From assembly GCF_010093535.1 (NCBI RefSeq), contig NW_022985179.1, forward strand, positions 33,652 to 97,651: DNA of 64,000 nucleotides, given 5' to 3'. Source of the DNA: Lindgomyces ingoldianus (taxonomy: Eukaryota > Ascomycota > Dothideomycetes > Pleosporales > Lindgomycetaceae). The notes below the pieces were generated by a model. That model had not been told where the DNA came from. It was given only the letters and a program-made list of their open reading frames with translations, and searched no databases. This document shows positions 48,340 through 59,012 of this stretch, one piece after another (position 1 is the stretch's first letter; the number at the start of each line of letters is the position of its first letter). A program made the translations under genes and the position numbers.

Positions 48340-49170
48340 AACAACCATAGGGTTGTGGTAAGACAAGGGACTAACCAAGCAGATGCCTAAGCCAATACCG
48401 GAGATGACTATCGCGCCCATCTTCTTCTTCGTCGCCACCAGAAGCTTCTACAGCATCTAAATAGGCAGTGCGAGGATGGTTATGTCCTCAACTGTAATGA
48501 TGAGAACCTTAATTAGGTATGTGAGGTTCAGAGAACCGCACTTGCCGTGGATCCTCTTATCCTAGAAGAATCCGAGCGGTTGACATAGTACTAAGATGTG
48601 GATGATAAGTATAAAAGCACTAGCGACGCAAATACCTATCACACATCCACACGGTACGACAAAACCGTGAGCTGGCGAGCCCGAAGATCAAAAAGTAAAG
48701 ATGCAAGATAGATATCTCTATAGCCAATGTAGCCATCATCCTATTTTCTATGTTAGTGACGTCATGAAACGACTGGTGTTTAGGCTATTGTTAAATACGC
48801 ATACTATAGGATGCCACTAGATAGGAAGAATTTTCTGGCTGTAAAGACGGTCTCTACATCGTCCCATTTCTCTACAAGATCTATAACGTTAAGACTAGCG
48901 CCACTGTTTTGTACGCTAGTGACGTCCGTAAAGTATAGGTAGGAGACAAAAAAACACGAAAACCTAGTACTAGGTTGGTCAACAGGCTGCGAAAAAGCGT
49001 ATACTTGGCTTACTAAAACTGCGAACAATGCCCAGTCATTCAACTCTAGGTTGCGCCTTCTAAAGTGGCGGGTCTAGTATCTAACAATAACGAGGACATG
49101 GTCAAGTGCCAGAAAGACGCGGTTAATAGCGAGCATCTTCCTCCTATTTTTATTTCTTGTGAGTGGATGG
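48340..49170 (-). pseudogene. Rhodopsin-like (SAT4-type) integral membrane protein, degenerate
   Basis: Reading the minus strand through stops and shifts gives the family landmarks in order: RVFLALDHVLVIVRY, TRHFRRRNLELNDWALFA (first loop), then DVETVFTARKFFLSSGILYY (third helix start), QPLGFF.DKRIHGKCGSLN (extracellular loop; the Trp codon is now TAG) and VEDITILALPI with KKKMGAIVISGIGLG (sixth helix and loop). These proteins have seven helices and no known retinal-binding lysine. At least five stops or frame breaks; the longest open piece is 48804-49043. It sits beside the RIP-mutated block starting at 49.7 kb, and G-to-A stops fit leakage of RIP. Confidence 0.65.
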
Positions 49171-49680
49171 TTCACTATGGTGTTGATGATTGCGCTACTA
49201 GTCACGTATAAAGAGTGGGCTCGAAGCTAAAGGAAGGGGCACGAATTGCGAAGCTTAGGCGAACGCGTGTGTTGCCGGAGCTCTGTAAAAGGTGTACGAT
49301 AGGAGGGGTGATAATATCAGAACTTAGACAAAAGTAAGAAAGTGGAAATGTCTAGGCATTGTAGTAGAATGAAGCGGCGATACTTGCATCTAAACTGTAA
49401 TTAGCCACGCCATTATCTGTAAGTAGACTCCAGGTTCGAGCCTAGTTATCTAGGGTGCAAGGAGTAGTCGGACAGTGGAGATTGAGCGCGTATTCGAGGC
49501 ATTATCGCGCAATTCTCCCATAGAAATAATACTTTAAAGCAGAACTAAGCCCCGCACACGCAATCTATATACAGCCGGCCATAAGCATATATGGGTGTTG
49601 CTTGGTATCACCTCATTAAGTGTCTAGCTTTGACGAACATATGAACTTAAAGCGTTCACAGGCAGAATGCAATAAGATCC
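49171..49680. other. Transition from gene island to RIP block, nothing recognised
   Basis: Composition still fairly balanced; no frame over 60 codons. A GGTTCGAGCC word near 49431 resembles a tRNA B box but no tRNA fold could be built. Confidence 0.4.
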
Positions 49681-50315
49681 CACCCCTTTGCTCTTAGACT
49701 TAGACTAAAGTCTGTCTATGCAGCTTATAAGCTGTTGTAATAACATTAAAGAATACAACTTGTACATATTCTATCAGCCTTAGAAATTCTTATACATACT
49801 TAACTGTCTTTAGTTCTAGCTATTCTATAGTAGTTTTAATCTTAGCTAGGCCTATTCTATATCTTTATTTTAATGCTATAAATCTTAAGTATTTTTTTTT
49901 ATAAAGAACTTAAATTTATAACAGTAAGCCTTTTTCTTTTAGCTTCTATAGAATCTATGTACCTTCTTAGTATACTCTTCTTAAGTTAACTTTGTGTATA
50001 CTAGTATGTTGTCTAGGTATACTGCTATAAACTTGTTAAAGTACTTATTTAGCGTGTTGCTAATTTTTATTAAAAGGTTATTAGCGTATTAGTAAGGCTA
50101 AATAGTATAATAGTATACTTATAAAGTCTGTTAGGATTTAAACTTCTAAAGGCTGTCTTCTATTTCTTTTCTTTTACTATTCTTAATATATTAAACTTAT
50201 CTTAACTATATATTACACTTTATAAAATACTTTAATTCTTTAAGCTTAGTTATAATTTGCTAAATAGAAGGTATTAGCATTTTGTTTAGAACTGTGTTTT
50301 TATTTACTGTTCTTC

Positions 50316-50388
50316 TGTCGCATACAATTATCCGCCTATATATATCCTTCTGCTGTGCTAGATAGAAGGTTGATCTTTTAGCGACGCA
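50316..50388 (+). repeat. 5' terminal repeat of the TRIM-like element
   Basis: 73 bp, TG...CA, about ten differences from the 3' copy. Followed at about 50400 by CTGGTTCGCGTGGCGC, a possible primer-binding region. Confidence 0.85.
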
Positions 50389-50643
50389 ACAGTTATAAGC
50401 CTGGTTCGCGTGGCGCGGATAGTTAGCGCGTGAGAATTTTTACTCCCTGCTCTACTAATAGGAACGCATTATCTCTAAACACTGTGTGTTTAATTCCCAC
50501 GTTTAGAAAGAACATTTAGGCAGTGTGTCTATTACAGAGGCTATCTTGTTAGATTTGTCTCTCACGTTCTACTGCTTATGCTGGGACGGTGTGTTGCAGA
50601 GGTTTTTTCACCTCTCTTGTTCCACTGTTCGAGCTAGAGGGTG

Positions 50644-50716
50644 TGTCGCATACAATTATCCGCCTATATATATCCGTCTACTGTGCTAGCTAGAAGAGTA
50701 ACCTTTTAGCAACGCA
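50644..50716 (+). repeat. 3' terminal repeat of the TRIM-like element
   Basis: 73 bp, the same length as the 5' copy, followed directly by the TCTTC target duplication. Confidence 0.85.
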
Positions 50717-52290
50717 TCTTCTTTTTTTATAAATACTAGCGCTAATGCTACTAGACTTTTACTTAGACAGATATGTCTCTTAGCTAGTTTCTTTATTATA
50801 TATGCCTTTAGCGCCTCTGTCTAGAACTCTGTTGTTAGGCGTAGTGTACTACTCTTTAAGCAAGCTCTAGAGTTTAGTTCTATAACATAATTCTATAGTT
50901 TATGTCTAGGTAAAGCCTTACTATAAAGTTAATCTTAAAACATGTTTTAGAAGTTGCTATACTTTTCTAGTATTAATTTCTCTTTCTTTAAACTGTATAT
51001 CTAAAAGATTATTTCTTTATTTTCTTTATCTAGGTTTATAGTATTTTAGCTTAATTTATTTCTCTTACTCTAGATAGCGCTCCGCTAGATTAGTTATAAA
51101 GTGCGTTTAAAAAGTTTATAGATAACTTACCTATTATTTAAATAACAACAAGATTATGTCTTTTTAGCTAGCTTTTTTCTAGAAGAACGTTATACTTTAG
51201 ACTTGAAAAGGTAATACTTAATGCCTATTTTAGGTCTCTAGTCTCTTGTACTCTTAGTTTTTCTAGCTATGTTTCTAGCTAGATCTACTTATTTCTATAT
51301 ATTATACTACAACTAACTTCTAGCCTAATCTTAAATAGATTCTACGTTACTCTAAATTATTTATTATGTTTGTTCACCTAGTCTAAACTAAGTAGAGTAA
51401 TAGAGCATCTACTATTAATTATTACACTTAGTAATTTTCTGCTAAACATAGCTTGTAACATACACTACAGGCAAGTTGCTTACACACCTAAGTTACTTAC
51501 TTTTACTAAGACTCTACTAAACTACTTTTTTTATACTAATGCATTCTTAACAACACTACTTAAATATGCTAAAAAAAATTTAATATAGCTTACACTTTAA
51601 GCTTTTAAATAAAACATCACACTTTTAAAGTAATATATAGTAGCTATATATAAAGTTTTTTAAAAAATAATAAATAACTAACATACTAAATAACTTTTAT
51701 AAGCTAATTTTATAGCTAACTTATAAAAGCTAAAAAATAATAAAAAGTAAGTAATTAGAAAGTATATACTTAAGCTATATATATATAAATTTTGTTCTTT
51801 TAGCTAGTAGCTGTAGCTAATATAGCTAATTCTTTACACACTAAGTATAATCTAGGCTATATTAGCATAAACTAGCCTAGTATGTTTATAAAGCATTATT
51901 TAAAGCTTAAAGTAAAGTTTTAAGTATAAGTATAGTTAGTAAATATTTAGCTTATTTTAAATACTATACTTAGCTTTAATATTCTTTATAAGGCTAAACT
52001 AGCTTTAAATTTCTTTAATATTTTTATAAAAAGCTTTTTTATAGTTATACTTACACTTGAACTTTACTTTAAGCTTTAAATAACACTTTATAAACACACT
52101 AGGCTAGTTTATGCTAATATAGCCTAGATTATGCTTAGCGTGTAAAGAATTAGCTATATTAGCTATAGTTACTAGCTAAGAGGAAATCCTTGCGCATATA
52201 GCTTAAGTATATTCTTAATAATTACCTACTTCTTGTTATTATCTAGCTTTTATAAGTTAGCTGTAGAATTAGCTAATAAAGGTTATCTAG

Positions 52291-53669
52291 TAACGCACAC
52301 TATAGGCAAGTAGCTTATACACATAAGTTGCTTACTTTTACTAAGACTCTACTAAACTACTTTTTTTACACTAATGTATTTCTAATAATACAATGTAAAC
52401 GCGCAAAAAAAATTTTAAATACAGCTTACACTTTAAGCTTTTAAGTAAAATATAACACTTTTAAAGTAATATGCTACAGCTATATATAAAGTTTTTTAAA
52501 AGATAATAAATAACTAATATGCTAAATAACTTTTATAAGCTAATTTTATAGCTAACTTATAAAAGCTAGGTAATAATAAAAAGTAGGTAATTAGTAAGTA
52601 TATACTTAAGCTATAAATATAAGGATTTTCTTTTTAGCTAGTAGCTATAGCTAATATAGCTAATTCTTTACACGCTAAGTATAACTTAGCTATATTTGTT
52701 AAATAGGCTCTTTCAGCTAGCTGCTTATAGTATGAGCACTTAAGTAGCAAGAGTAAGAGTAGTGTACAATGTGCACAGCGTACAAAGTAGGTAGGGTGGG
52801 GGCAACACGTTTCTGGTTATTGCTCTGTCTCTTCCTCTGTACAGAGGAAAAGGGGAATATCTAGATGTTCGCGCACAGAGGTTCGCGCACAAGCATCATG
52901 TGACATAGTTACGTGATCCTTCTTGTGCGCAATAACTAGCATCTAGACTGTAACGCTGCTGCTGCATACAGACAATATTAGTATAAACTAGCTTAGTATA
53001 TTTATAAAGTGTTATCTAAAGCTTAAAGTAAAGTTTAAGTATAACTATAAAAAGGTATTTTATAAGAATTTTAAAGTAATTTAAAGCTAGTTTAGCCTTA
53101 TAAAAATATTAAAGCTAAGTATAGTATTTAAAATAATAACACATATAACTTTAATAAAATAAGCTTTATAATAAGCTAGATATTTGCTAACTATACTTAT
53201 ACTTAAATCTTTACTTTAAGCTTTAAATAATACTTTATAAACATACTAGGCTAGTTTATGCTAATATAGCCTAAATTATGCTTAGCGTGTAAAGAATTAG
53301 CTATATTAGCTATAGCTACTAGCTAAAAAGAAAATTCTTATATTTATAGCTTAAGTATATACTTAATAATTACTTTGTTTTTATTATTTTTTAGCTTTTA
53401 TAAGTTAGCTATAAAATTAGCTTATTAAAGTTATTTAGTATATTAGTTATTTATTATTTTTTAAAAAACTTTATATATAGCTATAGCATGTTACTTTAAA
53501 AGTGTTATGTTTTATTTAAAAGCTTAAAGTATAAGCTATATTTAATATTCTTTTAGCACATCTAAGTAGTGTTATTAGGAATGCATTAGTGTAGAAAGAG
53601 TAGTTTAGTAGAGTTTTAGTAAAAGTATGTAACTTAGGTGTGTAAGCAACTTGCCTGTAGTGTATGTTA
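52291..53669. mobile_element. Fold-back TIR element C, inserted in element B
   Basis: Left end TAACGCACACTATAGGCAAG at 52291 and inverted right end at 53669. The flanks read ...TTATCTAG-TA and TA-TGTTAGTTATTT...; joined at one TA they reproduce the continuous sequence seen in the other arms, so TA was duplicated on insertion. About 1.09 kb once the solo LTR inside its left arm is removed. Same family as B, with similar RIP. Confidence 0.8.
52697..52974 (+). mobile_element. 278 bp solo LTR
   Basis: Starts TGTTAAATAGG and ends ATACAGACA, flanked by ATATT on both sides (52692-52696 and 52975-52979). The uninterrupted sequence CTATATTAGTATAAAC is present in sister arms, so the insertion and its 5 bp duplication are certain. 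Much less TA-rich than its host, so either recent or below the RIP length threshold. No full-length partner is in the window. Confidence 0.8.
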
Positions 53670-53898
53670 TGTTAGTTATTTCTTATTATTTAAGAGACCT
53701 TGTACATAGCTGCAGCATGTTACTTTAAGAGTGTTGCGTCTTATTTTAAAGCCTAGAGTGTAAGCTGTATCTGATGTTCTTTTAGCGCGTCTAAGCAGTG
53801 TTGTTAGGAATGCATTAGTGTAGAAAGGGTAGTTTAGTAGGGTCTTAGCAAAAGTAAGCAACTCAGGTGTGTGAGCAACTCGCCCGTGGTGTACGTTA

Positions 53899-54125
53899 CT
53901 GAAAACCACGCTGCCGTCCAGGTCAGAGGCCTTGTTCAAGTTATCTAGTTTCTTCCTGAAATCACTCTCTCTATCGTCATATTGCTTCCTCTCATCCATC
54001 AAGAATCCTGGCTAGAAACTCAGCTAATCTTCAGCCCACTCTCTAGTCTCCGAAGCAAGATCGACCTCGAATCCAGCTTTGGTGAAGATATTGTAAGGGT
54101 GCTCGGCCTCGCCAATGAAGACTGT
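53899..54125. other. GC-balanced fragment between elements
   Basis: No recognised gene. A minus-strand frame begins at 54002 (MMDERKQYDDRESDF), runs as a charged helix for 30 codons and then enters the fold-back arm, where it loses meaning. Confidence 0.35.
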
Positions 54126-54209
54126 CGCACGTGCCTCACGCGAAACTATACCCATGTACTGCGCTATTCACTCATTAGGACTAGCTCCTTTCTCGTACAG
54201 TATATACTC
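54126..54209 (+). repeat. Left part of a segment duplicated at 61647-61845
   Basis: Shares CTCACGCGA, ACTATACCCAT and CTCCTTTCTCGTACAGTATA with 61655-61709 in order. Ends in the 8 bp target ATATACTC of the hAT-like element. Confidence 0.7.
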
Positions 54210-55593
54210 TTATCTCAGCTAGCTCAGACGTGAGGAGAGAACCAAGGACGCACAAACCACCATGCATATTGCTACTCTAAATAGAGTATGGCCTGGGGGG
54301 TTAGCAGTTTCTAACCCCTGTCAGTAGCGTTTCTCTCCTTAGCTGTCTAAGGGACTTTTGTGATTTTTTCTATAAATAGGCCTATTTTAAGAGCATCACA
54401 ATAGAATTAGATTTACAATATCTCTACTACTATATGTCTAAATAGGCTTAGAATTTAATAGAATGTAGAGACAAGCTGTAGCTATAAAATAGTATTTTTT
54501 TTACTAAATTCTAACTATTATTAGCAGAGAAAAATTTAAACGCGCGCAGAACTTTAACCTATTTATACCCTAATTTTAGATTTATAGTATTGCCCTCCTA
54601 ACTAGAACTTAACAACTAGTAGACTAAATTCCCTAGGCTTTTGCAGGATCCCTAACAGAGCTAGTCTAAGACAGCTCCTAGATCCTTAGAGTCCTTAGAC
54701 AACAGCTAGTTAAGCTGCAGACATAAGGGCGATCGCAACGTCCCTAGACTACCATCCACTAGACTACAGCTTAACAACTAGCAGACCAAATCTCCTAGAA
54801 TTTTGTAGGCTCCCTAACAGAGCTAGTCTAAGACAGCTCCTAGATCCTTAGAGTCCTTAGAGTCCTTAGAGTCCTTAAACAACAGCTAGTTAAGCTGCAG
54901 ACATAAGAGCAATTACAATGTCTCTAGCCTACTATCTAGCTTAACAACCAGCAGCCTAGATCTCCTAAAATTTTGCAGGCTCCCTAATAAAGCTAGTCTA
55001 AGACAGCTCCTAGATCCTTAGAGTCCTTAGAGTCCTTAGACAACAGCTAGTTAAGCTACAGACATAAAAGCAATTACAATGTCCCTAGCCTACTATCTAG
55101 CTTAACAACTAGCAGCCTAGATCTCCTAAAGTTTTGCAGGCTCTCTAATAGAGCCTGTCTTAGACAGGTCTTAAATTCTAAAGATAATATATTATGTAGT
55201 TAGGGAGTTACATTAAGGTGTAGTTATAAGGTTATTAAAATGTCCTGCGCAGGACTTAATAGCGCAATACTCTGCTAAATCTTGTTAGAATTAGGTTACA
55301 AGAATGTTAAAATATAGCTAAAGACTGTCTCTATTACCTATTAAAATCTAACCTAGTTTAGACAAAAAGTAGTAGAGCTACAGTAATTCTTAGTTAAGCT
55401 AGTGCATAGTGGAGGAGGTTTAGAACCACAATATCACCTAAAAATCACAAAAGTCCCTTAGACAGCTGGGGAGAGAAAGCCTTTCTTATACCCTTATTAG
55501 CTAGAGAGATGGGGCTTGCGCCACTAAAGCTACTAGCAGGGGCTTGCCCCTGTCAAGGCTCTCTCCCCATCCCGTCTGAGCTTGCTGAGATAA
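54210..55593 (+). mobile_element. Non-autonomous hAT-like element with 8 bp target duplication
   Basis: Inverted ends TTATCTCAGCTAGCTCAGAC (54210) and its partner ending at 55593 (one mismatch in the first 20), flanked by perfect ATATACTC direct repeats (54202-54209 and 55594-55601). The related segment at 61709-61720 carries this target region once and without the element. Eight-base duplications are typical of hAT transposons. 1,384 bp, no ORF over 60 codons, about 40% occupied by a tandem repeat. Immediately inside each end lies a GGGG/CCCC-containing stretch (CTAACCCCTGTCA and CTTGCCCCTGTCA). Confidence 0.8.
54608..55170 (+). repeat. ~165 bp tandem repeat inside the hAT-like element
   Basis: Three full units (54608-54769, 54770-54939, 54940-55100) and a partial fourth, each starting CTTAACAAC. 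Length differs because a 9 bp block AGTCCTTAG is present in different copy number per unit (one, three and two). Increasing CpA loss from unit 1 to unit 4 is visible. Confidence 0.8.
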
Positions 55594-56304
55594 ATATACT
55601 CAGCCCAGAGCTCTCTCTCGCTCCTTAGATCTTACAATACACTGGTTCAATTCACCTTGTTTGGATCTCAATACCTTGTCGACTCGCCTACCCTATGACC
55701 CCTTCTCAGCTCATGCGAGAAAGACTCCAGTCTGGTGTCCGCCGCCCTCGAAGAGCTCAGCTTTGGCGGAGGTTACTGCAATGAGGGCGCGACGGGGAAT
55801 TGGCATAGCTGAAAGTGATTCCCTTGCCTTGGATCTCGCACAAAAATCTGGAGGGTCTTCTCAATTATGAATTGAGATGTGGCATACCCCAACTGCTGTT
55901 CTTATACATCATTTGTATCGCCCGTACAGAGGCACGCTACTTGATTCCCTCGCAAACTTACTTGGCAGGGGGCATTGGTAATATGCAACTGCTTTATATC
56001 AGCATCCGCCCTAATCATCTGCCATTCTTGCTCGATGCTCGATGTTACTAAGCGGCGCCCTATCAGTAGCACAACTTCCGGGGCTGGCTCGCGATTATTC
56101 GCCCATGTCCGTTCCATATTCCTCGACCTTGTCGGTTGCAGGGGCTAATATCTTGATGTGAGGGGTTCCGAACATGCTGTCCATGCAAGCTCTTTTTAGT
56201 TGCACTCCTTGCTTACTGCACTACATCAGTAGTGTGACTGACTTGGTGTTTGCATACGTGGTAGCTCAAGGAGCTAAATAATGCATACATAGGAAAACTC
56301 CTAA
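55594..56304. other. Right part of the duplicated segment, then gene-free DNA
   Basis: 55602-55725 matches 61720-61845 closely (CTCCTTAGA, CAATTCACCTT, TTGTCGACTCGCCTACCCTA). A 69-codon frame (55661-55870) spans it but is not conserved in the other copy. The remainder to 56304 shows nothing and probably includes the 3' untranslated region of the next gene. Confidence 0.5.
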
Positions 56305-58432
56305 CTAGGGAACATACGGATGAAGAGGTCGCCTCCCACTTTCTGTATACACCCTTCTCCACTCATTCAGCTTTAAGCTCAGCTGATGACCCTCAACCGT
56401 GTCGTTACTACTCATGAAATTTTGGTAGCATCTAATAGCAATCTTTTCGCCGGTCACTGCCGCATATTCTGGCGCAAATGCCGCGTCAATGTTCTGCAAC
56501 GGCAAGTAACATAAACACATCGCCTTCAGAAACGCCTCCCGAAAGTGACCATTTGCTTCATCAGCCTTGCACCACCGCTCCGCAAATGATTCCATATTCA
56601 AGCAGAAATTCTGCGGAATCGCCATCTTCCCTTGCTGCGCTGCTGCCGCGCCGTCTTCTTCCAGCAACGACAGCTTCAATTGCATGACTCGAGTCGCCAG
56701 CTGTGACACGATTAGAGTTGCTGCCTCTTCTTTCGAAAGACCATCGTCCAGCAAGGCCGTGGAAATTTTGATGAAATCGTCCCAAGGGGTTTCGGGTAGC
56801 GCTTCTTTCTTGATATCGAAGGCCTCGATGCGCAAGAACTGGACATGCGCCCTGCTAGCGATAGCCCAGAAGTCATCCTTCCGGTTGCCAAACAGATCGA
56901 ACGCTAACCAGACGGCGCGATCCCACTGCTCCAAATCCCTCACTATTTTCATCTTCGGTAAGGCCCCCTTGAAGAAGAGGAACAGATGGTCGAGTGGCTC
57001 GCCCATGGCGCGGTACACGCGACCGAGTTCGAGTGCTATGTCGGTGAATACTAGCATCTCGCGCGATTCGATGGCCATATTTGCGCAGTCTTTGAGCCAG
57101 AAGCTAGCGAGGAGGTAGCGGTGCTGGAGCACTAGCTCCATACAGCGATCTTTCATGGCGAGGAGCCGCGAGAGCTGCATGTGCGGTTGGCAAACGTCGT
57201 TTCCTAATTGGCGGCGGAGTGGTTCAAAGGGATCACCGCATTCGGTACATAGCTGGTCGAATCCTGTAGGGTCTAGGATCTTGGAAAAGTCCTGAGAGTG
57301 TATTCTAATGTAGGCGTATACACTTAAGAACTGGTGTTTTGTGACCGAGGGACTAGCGAGTATCTGCTTGTAAAGCGGGCGAAACTATAGATCCAGCCAC
57401 GAAGTCAGCACAGTCCTAAAAGTGAGGGTTGCACTCTTAGAATCAGCATAGTGGGATCAATCTCAGCTGCTACCTAGATAATTTTCCAATGACTTGAACA
57501 TCTGAACATTGCCCAGATGGCATCTTAAAACTGAAGTACTTATGCACTAACTCCGAGAACGAACAGTGCGCTTCAAATTGGCTTTACTTACACGCTTATG
57601 GCCGGATGAGTCGATAGACTGCATGAGAGAGATGGCTTGGTCGTAGCGATTCTTGGCAACAAGTCTACTCAGAAGTGCAAAGAGTTGAGCTTGCTGGCGG
57701 GCTTTGAATCCAGTGTCGCCGTCGGGAGCAAGCGCGTATTTGTGGTAAACCTCGTGGATGTAGACCTATAGCTCCGCTTAGCCTGGATTGAATGTGTGAA
57801 GGATCCTATTTATCGAAGCGCAGCACCTCATTCTCGCTCATATTATATTGAGTGTTGGTGTACCCAGAGTATTTGCGATGGCAACCCACGAGCAAGGCTT
57901 GCCAGGCCTCTTTTTTACCCAAACGATTCTTCGTGCATGCTAGTAGGCCTACTAGATCACGCTCGACCTCAGTGACGCAGCGTAAATCCATCGAGTCGAT
58001 GTCCCAAGTCTCTCTTGCCTCGTCTTGCTTCGGGAGAAGTTCTATGGGCGGCAGGATCCCTGGAGGTAGGCTCGATACTTTTTCAGCGAGCTTCCTCAGG
58101 TTTGGAGGCCCTCCTGCGACGCCCATATGCATATATAAAATGCTCTGTTCCACAAGCAGGCTAACGTAGTCGCGTGGCGTTGCCGCTTGGCTGAAGGCAT
58201 GGCTGAGAGTTTGTTCTGCCGCAATGTAGCGGTTGTAATGGCGATGTTCCAACGCGGTAAATATAGCGGCTACTACAGGCGCAGAAGGGCCTTCTGCGAT
58301 GAAGTGTGGAGAGATGCCAGAGTTGGGCAGATTAGGTGGAATTGATGGTCTCTTGGAATGTTAGTTGGTAGACTTGTATAATTTGTATTGTCTGCGCATA
58401 ATGTAGTCTTACCTTGAATTTGCGTTTCCCAT
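56305..58432 (-). CDS. Hypothetical helical-repeat protein with N-terminal MGNANS (myristoylation-type) signal
   Basis: Four exons (58413-58432, 57827-58349, 57592-57765, 56305-57384) sum to 1,797 nt, 598 aa. Introns are 63, 61 and 207 nt, all GT-AG. The first exon is only 20 nt and encodes MGNANS, matching the N-myristoylation consensus (Gly2, Ser6), which would place the protein on membranes. The rest is alpha-helical with TPR-like spacing (HEVYHKYALAPDGD, QAQLFALLSRLVAKNRYDQAISLMQS, MLVFTDIALELGRVYRAM) and a lone CTECGDPFEP. No catalytic motif and no family I can name. Clean codons and normal composition; a real gene that ORF-only reading would break into two. Confidence 0.7.
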
Positions 58433-59012
58433 CCTCTCAGTAGGAGGCAATCTATTCGCGTTATGGTGAATTGCTAACAGTCTTCTTGTATTCTGGCCAC
58501 GGAATGGAGAGCTCGCATTATATAAACCCGTAAGGGGCTCTTTGATTGGGTGCCTCAACGAAACCTTTTCCCAGAACGTCAAGCGAACGAAGGTCTGGGC
58601 AGCTGAAGGAAAAGAAAACGAACCCTGCAACGTCCAGATCCGCAATTCCTCACCACCTCTGGTTGGATGACACCGCCGTCCAGAACCCCTATTCAGAAAC
58701 TAACAACTAACACCAACCTCAGCCGACTACCTACTAGAAACACGAAGTCAAATCCGTATCATCAGCTGGGGCTACAAGTTTGCGGTGTCTCACTTGGTAC
58801 CCTGAGTCTGAATTCTAAAACTCAAATAAAATACAGTGGTGCCGAGAAAAAGTGGAAATTAGCTACACGATTCCCGCTAAACTTTCGCTTCCCCTAACAC
58901 AACTCGGTAAATATATATTTCCTTGATTGGTTTTCTTTCCAAAACAAGAGGCTGTGCAAGCTACGCATATTATTAGCCGTCGCTCCCATCGACTTCACAC
59001 AAACGCTTCCAA
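58433..59012. promoter_or_regulatory. Divergent intergenic region, promoter of the 59013 gene
   Basis: TATATAT at 58912-58918, about 95 bases before the ATG at 59013, with an inverted CCAAT (ATTGG) at 58926-58930. No gene-like frame. Confidence 0.4.

Larger units (their letters stand above)
50316..50716 (+). mobile_element. 401 bp TRIM-like miniature LTR retrotransposon
   Basis: Two 73 bp direct repeats (50316-50388 and 50644-50716), both beginning TGTCGCATACAATTATCCGC and ending CGCA, flank 255 bases with no coding capacity. The 5 bp TCTTC is present on both sides (50311-50315 and 50717-50721), a target duplication. A purine tract (GAGCTAGAGGG) lies just before the 3' repeat, as for a polypurine tract. 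TG/CA ends, short LTRs and absence of genes match terminal-repeat retrotransposons in miniature. Inserted in the Gypsy pol relic. It shows less RIP than its surroundings. Confidence 0.85.
49690..51455 (-). pseudogene. RIP-degraded Gypsy retrotransposon pol relic (second family)
   Basis: On the minus strand, near 50085-49995, the reverse transcriptase core is readable as YKYTIILFSLTN followed by KYFNKFIAVYLDNILVYTK (usual YLDDILVY). No LTRs were found, so it is a fragment; the right side is cut by the fold-back element at 51456. CpA is almost absent. A small LTR element has inserted at 50316. Confidence 0.6.
51456..53898. mobile_element. Fold-back (long inverted repeat) TIR element B
   Basis: Ends TAACATACACTACAGGCAAG (51456) and its inverted partner (to TA at 53897-53898). 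The left arm is 51458-51950; the right arm is its reverse complement but is split into 51960-52290 and 53670-53896 by a second copy (element C). Without C the element is about 1.07 kb and almost entirely inverted repeat, with a loop of a few tens of bases. It has no coding capacity, so it is a MITE or fold-back derivative, probably mobilised by a larger relative such as 1104-2970. Confidence 0.8.

Noticed and set aside
49380..49460. Possible tRNA gene (GGTTCGAGCC word)
   Set aside because: No acceptor stem, D arm or anticodon arm can be paired around it and the T stem itself mismatches.
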